A DNA stretch of 64,000 nt from NCBI GenBank assembly GCA_907163375.1, contig CAJQUW010007073.1, forward strand, positions 517,700 through 581,699, read 5' to 3'. A program made the translations under genes and the position numbers. Shown in pieces: positions 35,516 to 44,535 of the stretch; position 1 is the first letter of the stretch, and every line of letters begins with the position of its first letter. Source of the DNA: Prostheceraeus crozeri (Eukaryota > Platyhelminthes > Polycladida > Euryleptidae). A model generated the notes under the pieces. It did not search any database. It was given only the letters and a program-made list of their open reading frames with translations, and was not told where the DNA came from.

Positions 35516-36010
35516 ATGGTAAGTTGAAAATTTCTTCACTCATCTCCCTCAAACGTGTGGCTAATAGCATTTTCCTCAAATTCAGGCATCAACTTCATCA
35601 CCAACGCCCTCCCTTCTCGAGGAAAGTTTAGAGTTGTTGAGTCAAGGTAGGTTGTAACAATACACTGAGACTTGAACAGAGATGAAAGAATGATTTCTCT
35701 TTCAGGTGATACCAGTTCCATCTCGTGCGAGTCCATATCAACATTGTCGCGGGAATGCAACGATCGGGAATGTGCTGACTGTGGACACATCTTCACGAGG
35801 AAGCGTGATCTCATCCGACACATCAAGCGAGGTGTTTGTAGACCTAAGCCGGCATCAACCTCCGAAGGTAGGGATGATTCTGTTAACGATGTCTCCTTTT
35901 CTTGCGATTTATGCATTCAGTCTTTCGAGACACGTTTTGAACTATCTTCGCACAGACTTCAACATACACACAGTGACGATAGTTATACTAACAGCACCTC
36001 CTCTATCTGA
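35516..36010 (+). CDS. C2H2 zinc-finger protein, three exons with an ATG-only first exon
   Basis: Predicted exons: ATG alone at 35,516-35,518 (donor GTAAGT follows at once), 35,586-35,646, and 35,706-36,010, with acceptors TTCCTCAAATTCAG and CTCTTTCAG. The protein is about 121 residues. The start is Ser/Thr-rich, then two C2H2 fingers appear: CADCGHIFTRKRDLIRHIKR and FSCDLCIQSFETRFELSSH. It ends 42 bp before the PolB ATG on the same strand. It probably binds DNA or regulates transcription. The same start-codon splicing occurs in the zinc-finger gene at the other end (51,690). Confidence 0.7.
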
Positions 36011-36052
36011 CTCACTGAAGTGTCCATAAATAATTTAGTGAGGAACTACCAG

Positions 36053-39000
36053 ATGGACTCCTCAGAAACCATTGCTATCTTTGAGGAATGGTTTCATCAA
36101 AATTCATCATTGATAGAAGCGCTCTTCAACAATTTAGACAATTTTAGAATGAAGGCGCTCATCTATCTTAAAATAAAATATGTAAAAATCGACCACCATA
36201 CTGGACAAATAATAGAGAGGTTGGAGTTTCACATACCCTCCTCTCCTGCAACCGAGGTTGTAGACTATGAGTCTTGGATAAATTTTCACATCAAAGGATT
36301 AAAATTAAATATTGATGAATTTAACGAGCGCGATAGTGGTCTCATTTTTGACGGCATTGAGTCCGCCTTATTTAAAATCACTTTATTAGAGAACTACTCT
36401 GGACGAGGCTCCTTTAAACTTGCGAAAAGTTTAAAAAATAAAACAGCAGTCATTTCTGTAGATTGTGAATCGCAATGTTTTAAATATGCTGTCCTCTCCA
36501 TTCTCCACTATAATGATGTACAGAATAGCCGATACCGCAAGAGTAAGTATCAACAGTGGGAGAATGAATTAAACTTCGATGACTGTAATAGTGACGATAT
36601 GAAAATTAAAGATATAGAAAAATTTGAAAAATTGAACAACATTAAAATAGTTCTCCATGTTTGGGGAAAAGGATTGAAGGGTGTGCGCTACAACTCGCGT
36701 TCGAGTTGTTATGAACGTACAGTAAACCTGTTATTAGTAAAACAGGATGATAGTGAGGAATGGCACTACTGCGGCATTCCCAAAATCTCTCGCTTATACC
36801 ACCACTTAGAAAACTCTAGTAGAGAGTTATATTACTGCGACAGATGTATTCGGAACTTTAGGAGTAAAAACAAATTTGAAACTCATTACGAATGGTGTAA
36901 GCGAGGTAAACTGCAAATGGAGCGCATGCCCAAAGATAAGGAGTTTTCATATAGAGAGAATGGCGATGAACTAAGTCCTCTTCGTGTCATCTATGCTGAC
37001 ATCGAATGCTATATCGATGATAACATCCATCGACCAGCAGCCATTTCCTGCTATGAAGTATGGCATGATCACTTTAGGGGTAGGCAAAATAAAATGCGCG
37101 TCTGGCAAGGTGAGGATTGTATTTACCATTTCCTACAATTCCTCGAACAGGCTGTAAAATTTCAGCAAAAGTATGATGGTGAACTCTATCGCAGATCATT
37201 GCATATGACAGCAGATGATCAAGCAAAATTTGATAGCTGCAACGTTTGCCCCAAATGTAGGAAAACATTTGATGATGATAAGATTAAGAAAGTGCGCGAC
37301 CATGATCACATCACTGGTAAATTTAGAAACGCACTCTGTTCAAAATGCAATTTTTCACTTAGGATGAAACGGCGTACATTACTCGTCATTTTCCATAATT
37401 TCAAGGGCTACGACAGCCATATGATAATAAAAGGAGGTTTAGGTCAAATGAAAGAGTGGAAGCTTGATGTAATAGCACAAACGAGAGAGAAGTTTATGGC
37501 CATGACAGCAAAAGTGCCTGTCGATAAAACTAAAGAAAATAAGACGGTCTATTTTGATATAAAATTTTTAGATTCCTACCAATTTATGACTGCATCACTG
37601 GCCTCTCTCGTACAAAATCTAAAGTCTCTTCCACTAACACAAAATCTTAAGAAACAATATCCAAATCTAACCGATGAAGTCATCACACGGAAAGGAGTCT
37701 TTCCATATGCATATTTTGATGCGATTAGTAAACTCGGCGAGACTTCTCTTCCGCCCATAGATAAATTTAAAAATGATTTGAGCGGTGCAGAATGTAAGAC
37801 CGAAGATTATGATCATGCACAAGATGCATGGATAAAATTTGACTGCCATACATTTGGTGAATATATGATTGCCTACCTTAAGTTAGATGTATTTTTGCTG
37901 GCTGATGTATTTCAGGAGTTTCGACGAGTGGCATTAGAAGAAGATAAGTTAGATCCCGTCCACTTTGTCAGTCTGCCAGCCATGTCATTTAAGTCTGCTT
38001 TTAAAATGACTGGTGAGACCATTCATCTCTTACAAGATCCAGAGATGTATAATTTATTTGAGCGAGGAATTCGCGGTGGTCTCACATTTGTAAATAAACA
38101 TAGGTTAAAATCAAAAGTAGTAGGTAATGATCATACCCATCTTAAGTATTATGACCAAAATAATTTGTATGGTAGTTCATTATCCAAACCACTCCCTCAC
38201 TCTGAGTTTAGCTGGTTAGATGATAGTGAAATTCAACATTTCTCCAACCCTTCTAACATACTAGCAATTCCAGATGAAGGTGATTGGGGATATTATTTTG
38301 AGATAGATCTAATCTATCCAAATAATATTAAACATAAAACCGTAGATTTTCCACTCGCACCCGAATCAGGTGAAGTGACCAAAGATATGTTTTCCGACTT
38401 TATGAAACAATTTCATAAAGATTTAAAATCATGCGGTCAACCCGACTATAAGCCTTGCCGCAAACTTTTACTCACCCAGTATGATAAGGAAAACTATCTA
38501 GTCCACTTTAGCATCTTAAAATTTTATTTAGAAATGGGTATGATTTTAAAAAGAGTTCACCGCATTATTAAATTTAGACAGAAAGCTTTCCTCAAACCAT
38601 ATATTGATAGCAACAGCAAGAAACGTGCACTAGCCCAAAATAATTTTGAAAAAGATTTTTATAAATATAAGAACAACAGTCTATTTGGTAAGACGATGGA
38701 GGATGTTAGAAAACGTGGAAACTATAAACTAGTCAATGATGTTACAAAATTTAAGAAATTGGTCTCATCACCTCTATTCATCGATAGAGACATTATCGGT
38801 GAGGACCTTGTAGGTGTTAAAATGATAAAATCTGAAGTTGAGTTGTGCAAGCCCATCTATATTGGTCAAGCTGTACTAGATTACTCTAAGCTTGAAATGT
38901 ACCAACTCTTTTATAAAATACTAAAACCATGTCCTCTCGTAAAAGAGGTTCGTTTGTTGGGTGGCGATACAGATAGTTTCTTCTTAGGTATTACCACTCA

Positions 39001-39502
39001 AAAAGATTTAAATTTCAATGAAGTAGGAAAATCTTTAGAAAGATATTTTGATACATCAAATTATCCTACTGATCACCCACTCTACTCCATCAAAAATAAG
39101 GCAAAACTTGGCTGCTTTAAGGATGAGACAGCAGGGAAGGAAATAGATGAAATGATTCTCCTCCGTCTAAAAATGTACAGTATGAAATTAAAGGATAGTG
39201 ATGATAGCATTAAGCGTGCTAAAGGCATATCAAGATCATTGGTCTCTAACATGAAACATAAGAATTTCAGGAAAGCCTATAGAAATAAAAATATAACATT
39301 TGTCAATATGACAATCTTAAAATCTAAGTCGCATGAGATCAAAACTCATACTTTTAGGAAACGGGCGCTTTCAGCATGGGAGGATAAGAGGTGCTGGCTA
39401 GAACACAACATATCTCTTCCACATGGACATCCTGACACAAACATACCACCACCCAAAAGAATTAAACTCACACTACCACATTCAGGAGACGTCTTAGCAT
39501 AA
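36053..39502 (+). CDS. polB: Protein-primed family B DNA polymerase
   Basis: 1,149 residues from the ATG at 36,053, intact; the frame is open 33 bases further but starts there with GTG. Domains: an N-terminal region with FKYAVLSILHY typical of Polinton polymerases; a Cys/His cluster YYCDRCIRNFRSKNKFETHY; exonuclease motif I IYADIECYID (about residue 315); an HNH/endonuclease-VII-like zinc block, CPKCRKTF...VRDHDHITG...ALCSKCN (about 393-425); Exo II HNFKGYDSHM (446); Exo III YMIAYLKLDVFLLADV (603); polymerase motif A YYDQNNLYG (698); motif B KNNSLFGKTMEDV (872); and motif C GGDTDSFF (968). It replicates the element, probably primed by a terminal protein. All catalytic motifs are present. Confidence 0.97.
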   Translation: MDSSETIAIFEEWFHQNSSLIEALFNNLDNFRMKALIYLKIKYVKIDHHTGQIIERLEFHIPSSPATEVVDYESWINFHIKGLKLNIDEFNERDSGLIFDGIESALFKITLLENYSGRGSFKLAKSLKNKTAVISVDCESQCFKYAVLSILHYNDVQNSRYRKSKYQQWENELNFDDCNSDDMKIKDIEKFEKLNNIKIVLHVWGKGLKGVRYNSRSSCYERTVNLLLVKQDDSEEWHYCGIPKISRLYHHLENSSRELYYCDRCIRNFRSKNKFETHYEWCKRGKLQMERMPKDKEFSYRENGDELSPLRVIYADIECYIDDNIHRPAAISCYEVWHDHFRGRQNKMRVWQGEDCIYHFLQFLEQAVKFQQKYDGELYRRSLHMTADDQAKFDSCNVCPKCRKTFDDDKIKKVRDHDHITGKFRNALCSKCNFSLRMKRRTLLVIFHNFKGYDSHMIIKGGLGQMKEWKLDVIAQTREKFMAMTAKVPVDKTKENKTVYFDIKFLDSYQFMTASLASLVQNLKSLPLTQNLKKQYPNLTDEVITRKGVFPYAYFDAISKLGETSLPPIDKFKNDLSGAECKTEDYDHAQDAWIKFDCHTFGEYMIAYLKLDVFLLADVFQEFRRVALEEDKLDPVHFVSLPAMSFKSAFKMTGETIHLLQDPEMYNLFERGIRGGLTFVNKHRLKSKVVGNDHTHLKYYDQNNLYGSSLSKPLPHSEFSWLDDSEIQHFSNPSNILAIPDEGDWGYYFEIDLIYPNNIKHKTVDFPLAPESGEVTKDMFSDFMKQFHKDLKSCGQPDYKPCRKLLLTQYDKENYLVHFSILKFYLEMGMILKRVHRIIKFRQKAFLKPYIDSNSKKRALAQNNFEKDFYKYKNNSLFGKTMEDVRKRGNYKLVNDVTKFKKLVSSPLFIDRDIIGEDLVGVKMIKSEVELCKPIYIGQAVLDYSKLEMYQLFYKILKPCPLVKEVRLLGGDTDSFFLGITTQKDLNFNEVGKSLERYFDTSNYPTDHPLYSIKNKAKLGCFKDETAGKEIDEMILLRLKMYSMKLKDSDDSIKRAKGISRSLVSNMKHKNFRKAYRNKNITFVNMTILKSKSHEIKTHTFRKRALSAWEDKRCWLEHNISLPHGHPDTNIPPPKRIKLTLPHSGDVLA

Positions 39503-39807
39503 TCATCCTTAACTTAGTATTTTGATGTTGATTTCAGTAGATAAACATTGTTGTTTTATGTATCGCATGAGATTGTTTTTTCCTTGTGAATATGTGTCCA
39601 CATCTGTACATTCCCCATGTGATGACTTTTCCACTGAAAGACATTTTTCCTATCCCTGTATATTTCCACCCTTCACGAAGTAAAAAGACTTTTTGTATAT
39701 AGCAATGTTTATTGAAGTGCGCTCATGTATATATTTTCAGTGGATGTTGTATAAAGTCTATTGCTTCACATTCATGTACATATTTCAATAAATGTTGTAT
39801 AAAGACT
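39503..39807. terminator. Convergent 3' ends of PolB and a minus-strand virion gene
   Basis: AATAAA on plus (about 39,786) and TTTATT, that is AATAAA on minus (about 39,704), lie between the two stop codons, so the transcripts would overlap. A partial 66-bp duplication is visible (both halves contain GATGTTGTATAAAG or AATGTTGTATAAAG). Confidence 0.55.
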
Positions 39808-41328
39808 TCACTTTGTTTTCCGAAACACTAACGTTATGAGGGATTTAGTATCTTTCACGTGGATGCACTCTTGTAAACCATTGGTAATTTTGATAGCAAT
39901 AGAGGGTATAGTTTGTTTGACGACGGGATGATAGAAAATAGATTCAAACATCTTCTCGACTATTCCATATGAAGCGTCTTTATCATGAATGAAATCACGT
40001 AAAATGTATTCTTTTTTCTCACCAACAGAAATAGGTAGAATCAAATCACTTTGAATGTAAAGGTGCTGTTCATGTTTATCAAGTGTCATTGGTGTTTCTA
40101 TACCAATCGTATGCGCAGCAGCAAACACTGTTTGTAGCATTGAAAAACCAAAGAGTTTTTTCAAATTTTTACTCAATCGACATTGAATGTCATCACCCAG
40201 TCTCAGAACAACGCGTTGATTTTCAATTGAAAACGAAATGTGGTGTGTCTTTACATCATATTTACTTTTCATCACATGCTTCAACTTCTGTTGTATATAA
40301 GGATTTACTACATGAATGAAGCTTTCAACTGTATGATATAGACGCGGCATTATATTGATAGCAACTTTAGATTCTTCATAAGACTGGTAAATTTTCTTGA
40401 TGCGATCGCCATAGATGTCCACCCACCATTCATCATTAACTGAATCAGCTTTAGTGTGATATTCATGAGAAGCATACACCACACCGCTTCCAATAATAGG
40501 TGTATAATGTCTTACAAAATGACGCAAGGTTGGAGAGAAATAAACTGTAAGTTTGTCATTATATTTCTGAATAACCAACTTATTTTTGTTCGCCATAATT
40601 TTCTCTCCATACTTCTTACCCACAGTCTCATTCCATCGTTTTACTAACTCAATAAGTGATAAAGGTTGAACACCACGCTTTTTCAAAATGATGCGTTCTT
40701 CACATTCTACAACATCTTCATCAAATATTTTAAATCTATAATGAAATTTGTTGATTCGATTTGAATAAACTTTTTTAACATTTGCAGTAGCAATTGATGT
40801 TAGATGTAGTCCATGACCAAAACCGAGATGTGGATAGAATTCATTATCCAACCTCAGCGTAAGACCTTTAGTAAAAGAATGAAAGCGGAGGAACTGTCTC
40901 CCACTCCAATGATAGATAGTAAACTCATAAGCTTTCTGATTTTTATTCTTCATGATGGAAGTATTACCACTGTTGAATGCCTTAATAATTTTCTCATTCC
41001 CAAATGGCTCATAAGAATCTGATTTTATCTGAATCCATTCATAGTTCCACTTTCCATCTGATGTTAAATTGTATGGGAACTGAAATGCATTATTCATCGT
41101 TATTCCATCATGGGTGCGAGGAGTCAATATCATTTCTTCCAAATCATTCACATTCTGAATATTGCTATCATAGCAAATACTAGAAACGCCAACCTCCCAT
41201 TCTCCTTCTAAAAGCAGTGGCCGATTTAATTCTACTCGATATTCTGATGGTTTATTTTTGGGAAATTTATTCATAGAAGCATTACTGGGCAAGTAGATTA
41301 GAAACGAGTCCTTATTTTCACTTTCCAT
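39808..41328 (-). CDS. WEVG-type Polinton virion protein candidate 1
   Basis: 506 residues from the second ATG (MESENKDSFLIYLPSNAS); the frame is open 10 codons earlier. The N-terminus has the pattern LPSNAS...FP-KNKPSEYRVELNRPLLL, then GEWEVGVSSICYDS, shared with the next gene (41,368-42,765). From memory this block recurs in invertebrate Polintons. Repeated beta-rich stretches follow; no catalytic motif or membrane segment is seen. It could be a minor capsid or penton-type protein, but that is inference. Intact. Confidence 0.55.
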   Translation of the reverse strand: MESENKDSFLIYLPSNASMNKFPKNKPSEYRVELNRPLLLEGEWEVGVSSICYDSNIQNVNDLEEMILTPRTHDGITMNNAFQFPYNLTSDGKWNYEWIQIKSDSYEPFGNEKIIKAFNSGNTSIMKNKNQKAYEFTIYHWSGRQFLRFHSFTKGLTLRLDNEFYPHLGFGHGLHLTSIATANVKKVYSNRINKFHYRFKIFDEDVVECEERIILKKRGVQPLSLIELVKRWNETVGKKYGEKIMANKNKLVIQKYNDKLTVYFSPTLRHFVRHYTPIIGSGVVYASHEYHTKADSVNDEWWVDIYGDRIKKIYQSYEESKVAINIMPRLYHTVESFIHVVNPYIQQKLKHVMKSKYDVKTHHISFSIENQRVVLRLGDDIQCRLSKNLKKLFGFSMLQTVFAAAHTIGIETPMTLDKHEQHLYIQSDLILPISVGEKKEYILRDFIHDKDASYGIVEKMFESIFYHPVVKQTIPSIAIKITNGLQECIHVKDTKSLITLVFRKTK

Positions 41329-41367
41329 ATTATTCACATTGGAAAAATATATTAGCATACGTTTGCA

Positions 41368-42765
41368 TTAACTCTTCATTCGGAAATGGAGTGTGATACT
41401 TGTCACAGCATCTTTATGAAAAGGAATCAACGCACCAGCATCGTCATAAATGGCAATATCAATTTGTGGGATGTAGTTTGATTTCAGCTTTGTATAATGC
41501 ACTTTCTTGAAAGTATGCTCAGATAAAATACTGCAGCTTTTTGGCTGGTATGGTATCATTGCTAGCAATGGAGCTTCAACATCTCCCACACGTACATCTT
41601 CACCAATATTGGAATATATCTGAAAATAGTTAATACGACGCGATAGCGACATGTCTGCGCTAGCTTTGGTTACAGTACCACTTTTAAAGATATTTTGATC
41701 AAAATCCAAAATGTCCATTAGAGTTTTATCCATAATTAGTTCAATACCTTTTCCACTTATAGTGAGAGACAGAACACCTTCTCTTTCAGAAAATGAAATA
41801 TGTTGCTCATTAATCACTTCATTTAAATAATCTACAACCAATTTAACCGAAGTAATAATGCGAGGCATCAACACTCTTGTTTCATGTAAGATACCACCTA
41901 AAGGCTCTACACACTTTCTGTATAAAGATACGGACCATTCTGTATCAAATTGATTTGACTTTTCACATGGTAAATGTTGCATATCAGATTTTCCATGAAC
42001 AGCTGCAGAACGATGTCGTAAGAACTGATGAAAATTTTTGAACAAACTAATACTAGATCATCATCATTTAATTTGCTTATTGCAATATGATTAGATGATT
42101 TAATATAAGTCAATGTTGCCACTTGTTTACCATCAACTCGAAGGAGATAATTAAATTTCTTCAATAATGTTTCAGGAGTCATGTTTGTCTTTCTTGGCTT
42201 AATCACAATCTTCTTCACCAACGTCTTCTCATTTCTTGGAATAAGATCTACATAATAAGCTTCCTCTCGATATATTAACTGTTTATGACCACTTATGTGG
42301 TAATTAACGTTAAAATTATCATAGCTTGTTAAGGCGCTAGCGAGGTAGCCTAAATCACTTCTTAAACTTGGACTTAAACCAAACAATCCAATCTTTCTCA
42401 ACTACATGATGTACATAAGTATAATCATCATTGTGCGGAGTAAATTGGACATTATGTTTACACGCTTTATTCAAGAAATCATATATAAACTTTTTACATG
42501 ATAAGAGATCTTTCTTTGGCCACTGTGGAATGTATACTCGGCACCCCTTTTCACATTGGTAAGCAGCTGTACGCCTCATATTAATGGTCATCACCTCATG
42601 ATCAAAAGTATAGACACAGTTGCTATAAACAAGTTGAGTGACACCCACTTCCCAATTTCCATTTAGCTGTTGTGCATGATCAATGGGAGTAGAAAAGAGT
42701 GCGGCTCGATTACTAGCAAATCTCTTTGTAGCCGCATTGCTAAGCAAAATATGATAAAACGACAT
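41368..42765 (-). pseudogene. WEVG-type Polinton virion protein candidate 2, two frameshifts
   Basis: Starts at ATG 42,765 (MSFYHILLSNAATKRF) and carries NGNWEVGVTQLVY, so it is a diverged paralogue of the gene next to it. Three overlapping frames (42,765-42,355, 42,401-41,907 and 42,045-41,368) together cover about 460 residues. Breaks lie near 42,385 (TTT run) and 42,030. The last part has the family's C-terminal block, VGDVEAPLLAMIP and IDIAIYDDAGALIPF...LHFRMKS. Single-base changes in short runs may be true mutations or assembly errors. Confidence 0.6.
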
Positions 42766-42800
42766 TTTTATATTGCTGATCTGCAACTTTGCATAACATC

Positions 42801-43157
42801 ATGAAGACTTGGATTTTGGACTCTCTACAATATATCAGAGTTGATCGTGATGGAAACGTACATTTCAAAAATTCTCATGGTCATACATCAAGAGGAATTA
42901 CATTAACATGGCGACAATTTGTCAACCTCAATGATATCATGAGGGATTTGGAATATTTTGAAACATTAAGATTCATCTCCTTGGGTGATCAAGTTTGGCT
43001 TCAACATTACAGAAATGAAATTCAAATCTACCATTCTCATTCCGCAAACTGTTTCTCATTTCGCAAATACAATTGGGAAAAGTATAGAAGATATATACAT
43101 CGCTCCATCATGACATTTATTCGTCGTGAGTTCATCGCCCTACTATGCAAATCTTAA
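42801..43157 (+). CDS. Polinton small protein, possibly PC4-like, copy 1
   Basis: 118 residues from ATG 42,801 (MKTWILDSLQYIRVD). It starts 35 bp from the divergent virion gene. The sequence has two similar halves: DGNVHFKNSHGHTSRGITLTWRQFVNLNDIM, then a WLQHYRNEIQIYHSHS strand region and SFRKYNWEKYRRYIHRSI. The GITLTWRQF...L...I element resembles the strand-helix end of PC4-type transcription coactivators (GISL-x-x-x-QW-x-x-L). That resemblance is my inference. Being a neighbour of a TBP-like gene makes a transcription role plausible. Confidence 0.55.
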   Translation: MKTWILDSLQYIRVDRDGNVHFKNSHGHTSRGITLTWRQFVNLNDIMRDLEYFETLRFISLGDQVWLQHYRNEIQIYHSHSANCFSFRKYNWEKYRRYIHRSIMTFIRREFIALLCKS

Positions 43158-43179
43158 TCAGACATGACTACCACACATC

Positions 43180-43830
43180 ATGAGTTGGAAATTAGATTCC
43201 CTACAACGTATTGAAACGGATCATGATCGAAACGTCTATTTCAAAGATTCAACTGGAAATGTGAGAAGAGAGTTTGCTTTATCTTATCGTCATTTTCAAT
43301 CTCTACATCATATCATGAAGGACTTGAAATACTTCTATATGAAAAGACATTCACGTATTGGAAATCGCATCTGGCTGCGCGTCAACAATCGGCGAATTCA
43401 ACTCTATCATTCCCAACTTCATACTAACTTCACATTTCATCAAGGTAGTTGGGAAAAGTATAAAAGGAAGGTACATCGCTCAATTTACTCATTCTTTCAT
43501 CATGAAGCGCCATCGCTACACCATCGTCAACATTCTCCGTCGCTTCAGACTCTACACCAAAATCGATCTCACAACATTACACCAACAGCTTCCAAACAGC
43601 AAGTATTACCCGGGCCGCCCTCAAATGTTAGTGGTGAAGATGAACAATTCACGGAATCTTCAACTCTTCCCAAATGGGACTGTACGGATTCTCGGCGCCC
43701 TTTCTCATTCATCGGCGCAGTCAATGCGCTTAGAGCTACAAAGACTACTACGTCGGATATGGAAGAGGGAGAGGTGTGTGATGTCGAATCTGACTGTGGA
43801 CAATATGGTGATCTCTACTCAATTGAGTGA
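43180..43830 (+). CDS. Polinton small protein, possibly PC4-like, copy 2 with overlapping tail
   Basis: 216 residues. The first 110 are clearly paralogous to the protein at 42,801: WKLDSLQRIETD, NVYFKDSTGNVRREFALSYRHF, IWLRVNNRRIQLYHS, SWEKYKRKVHRSIYSFF. The next 106 residues (from about 43,510) are read in a different frame from the TBP-like gene and are Ser/His/Thr rich with an acidic end (DMEEGEVCDVESDCGQ). The paralogue stops where this tail begins, so the tail may be fortuitous or a real overlapping extension. The real product may be just the 110-residue domain. Confidence 0.55.
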   Translation: MSWKLDSLQRIETDHDRNVYFKDSTGNVRREFALSYRHFQSLHHIMKDLKYFYMKRHSRIGNRIWLRVNNRRIQLYHSQLHTNFTFHQGSWEKYKRKVHRSIYSFFHHEAPSLHHRQHSPSLQTLHQNRSHNITPTASKQQVLPGPPSNVSGEDEQFTESSTLPKWDCTDSRRPFSFIGAVNALRATKTTTSDMEEGEVCDVESDCGQYGDLYSIE

Positions 43831-44047
43831 CAGTCTATCATTTTTGAAGATTCGTACCAGCAGTTACAATTTGTGTTATGAACCCGAACTTTTTCCTGCA
43901 GCTCTCATTAGTTGTTGGTTACCTGTGCATGTGGAAATCTTTCATAATAGTAAAGTGATCATTACTGGACTAAAATCTCATGTACAAGCAAATATGATCC
44001 TAGACTATCTCATTGAGTATGTACGTACCCAGCGGATTGTAAAATAA
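43502..44047 (+). CDS. TATA-binding-protein-like transcription factor
   Basis: 181 residues from ATG 43,502, the size of the TBP core. Two direct repeats of the TBP saddle are visible. Repeat 1: TIVNILRRF, TKIDLTTL, LPNSKYYPGRPQ, LFPNGTVRILGA. Repeat 2: LTVDNMVIST, NLCYEPELFPAALI, VEIFHNSKVIITGLK. Both follow the TBP pattern (NIV, L-x-x-[KL]-DL, Y-x-P-x-RF, LIF-x-SGK-[MV]-x-x-TGAK; and QNMV, YEPELFPGL). Three of the four DNA-kinking Phe positions are Phe; the fourth (RF in repeat 1) is RP here. It has no N-terminal extension. It probably directs RNA polymerase to the element's own promoters. It overlaps the previous gene by 329 bp in another frame. Confidence 0.88.
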   Translation: MKRHRYTIVNILRRFRLYTKIDLTTLHQQLPNSKYYPGRPQMLVVKMNNSRNLQLFPNGTVRILGALSHSSAQSMRLELQRLLRRIWKRERCVMSNLTVDNMVISTQLSDSLSFLKIRTSSYNLCYEPELFPAALISCWLPVHVEIFHNSKVIITGLKSHVQANMILDYLIEYVRTQRIVK

Positions 44048-44072
44048 AAAACAATTTTCCAACATGATGTTT
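44048..44072. terminator. Short convergent 3' junction
   Basis: AAAATAAAAAAC just after the TBP-like stop (AATAAA on plus), next to the end of the minus-strand protease. The gap between stops is only 25 bp. Confidence 0.45.
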
Positions 44073-44535
44073 TTATTTCAAATCATGATAGAACTTACAA
44101 ATCATTTTTTCATTAGAGGATGGATTACATGAAAAGTTTTGAATAACAGATGCAAATCGAGATACATGTAAACGTTTTAAGATGAAGTACAGTACAAAAG
44201 CACCACACGTTGATGAAAGTGGATGTTGTAGTATGCGTTCATTTCGCTGATATTGACGCGTATGTTTTCTCAACCACTGCTGTGTTGGTATATTTGGAGG
44301 TTGAGCAAGAGAGTCAAATAGTTCACCACGTCGGTCTTCTCCAATAAAGATCGCTTTCCAATGCTCACCGCCTAAATTCTGTGAATGAGTGTTTTAGCAC
44401 AATAAAGATGGGATAGTGATTTACTGCAGGTGGTAAGGTATCGAGTGAATAGACATTATCGAAAGCTTTCAACGTCGCTTCGTCTGCATTACGCTGCACT
44501 TTAGTCTTAATATCGTCAGCAGTCAACCAACTCAT
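44073..44535 (-). pseudogene. Adenain-like cysteine protease (PRO), one frameshift
   Basis: Starts MSWLTADDIKT at 44,535, its ATG sharing one base with the MCP stop (TAATG). The protein is about 150 residues. After the break it shows GGEHWKAIFI (catalytic His), ELFDSL (Asp-type), and LQHPLSSTCGAFVLYFI (oxyanion Gln and catalytic Cys), as in adenovirus-type maturation proteases of the C5 family. The break is one extra base in an A4 run at 44,391-44,394. A GT-AG intron reading is possible but would remove a conserved strand before GEHW. It matures virion proteins. Confidence 0.75.

Noticed and set aside
44347-44475. Intron in the protease in place of a frameshift (CTGCA/GTAAAT...TTCACAG)
   Set aside because: It has GT-AG ends but would remove the strand preceding GEHW that adenain-like proteases keep; a single extra base in an A4 run is simpler.
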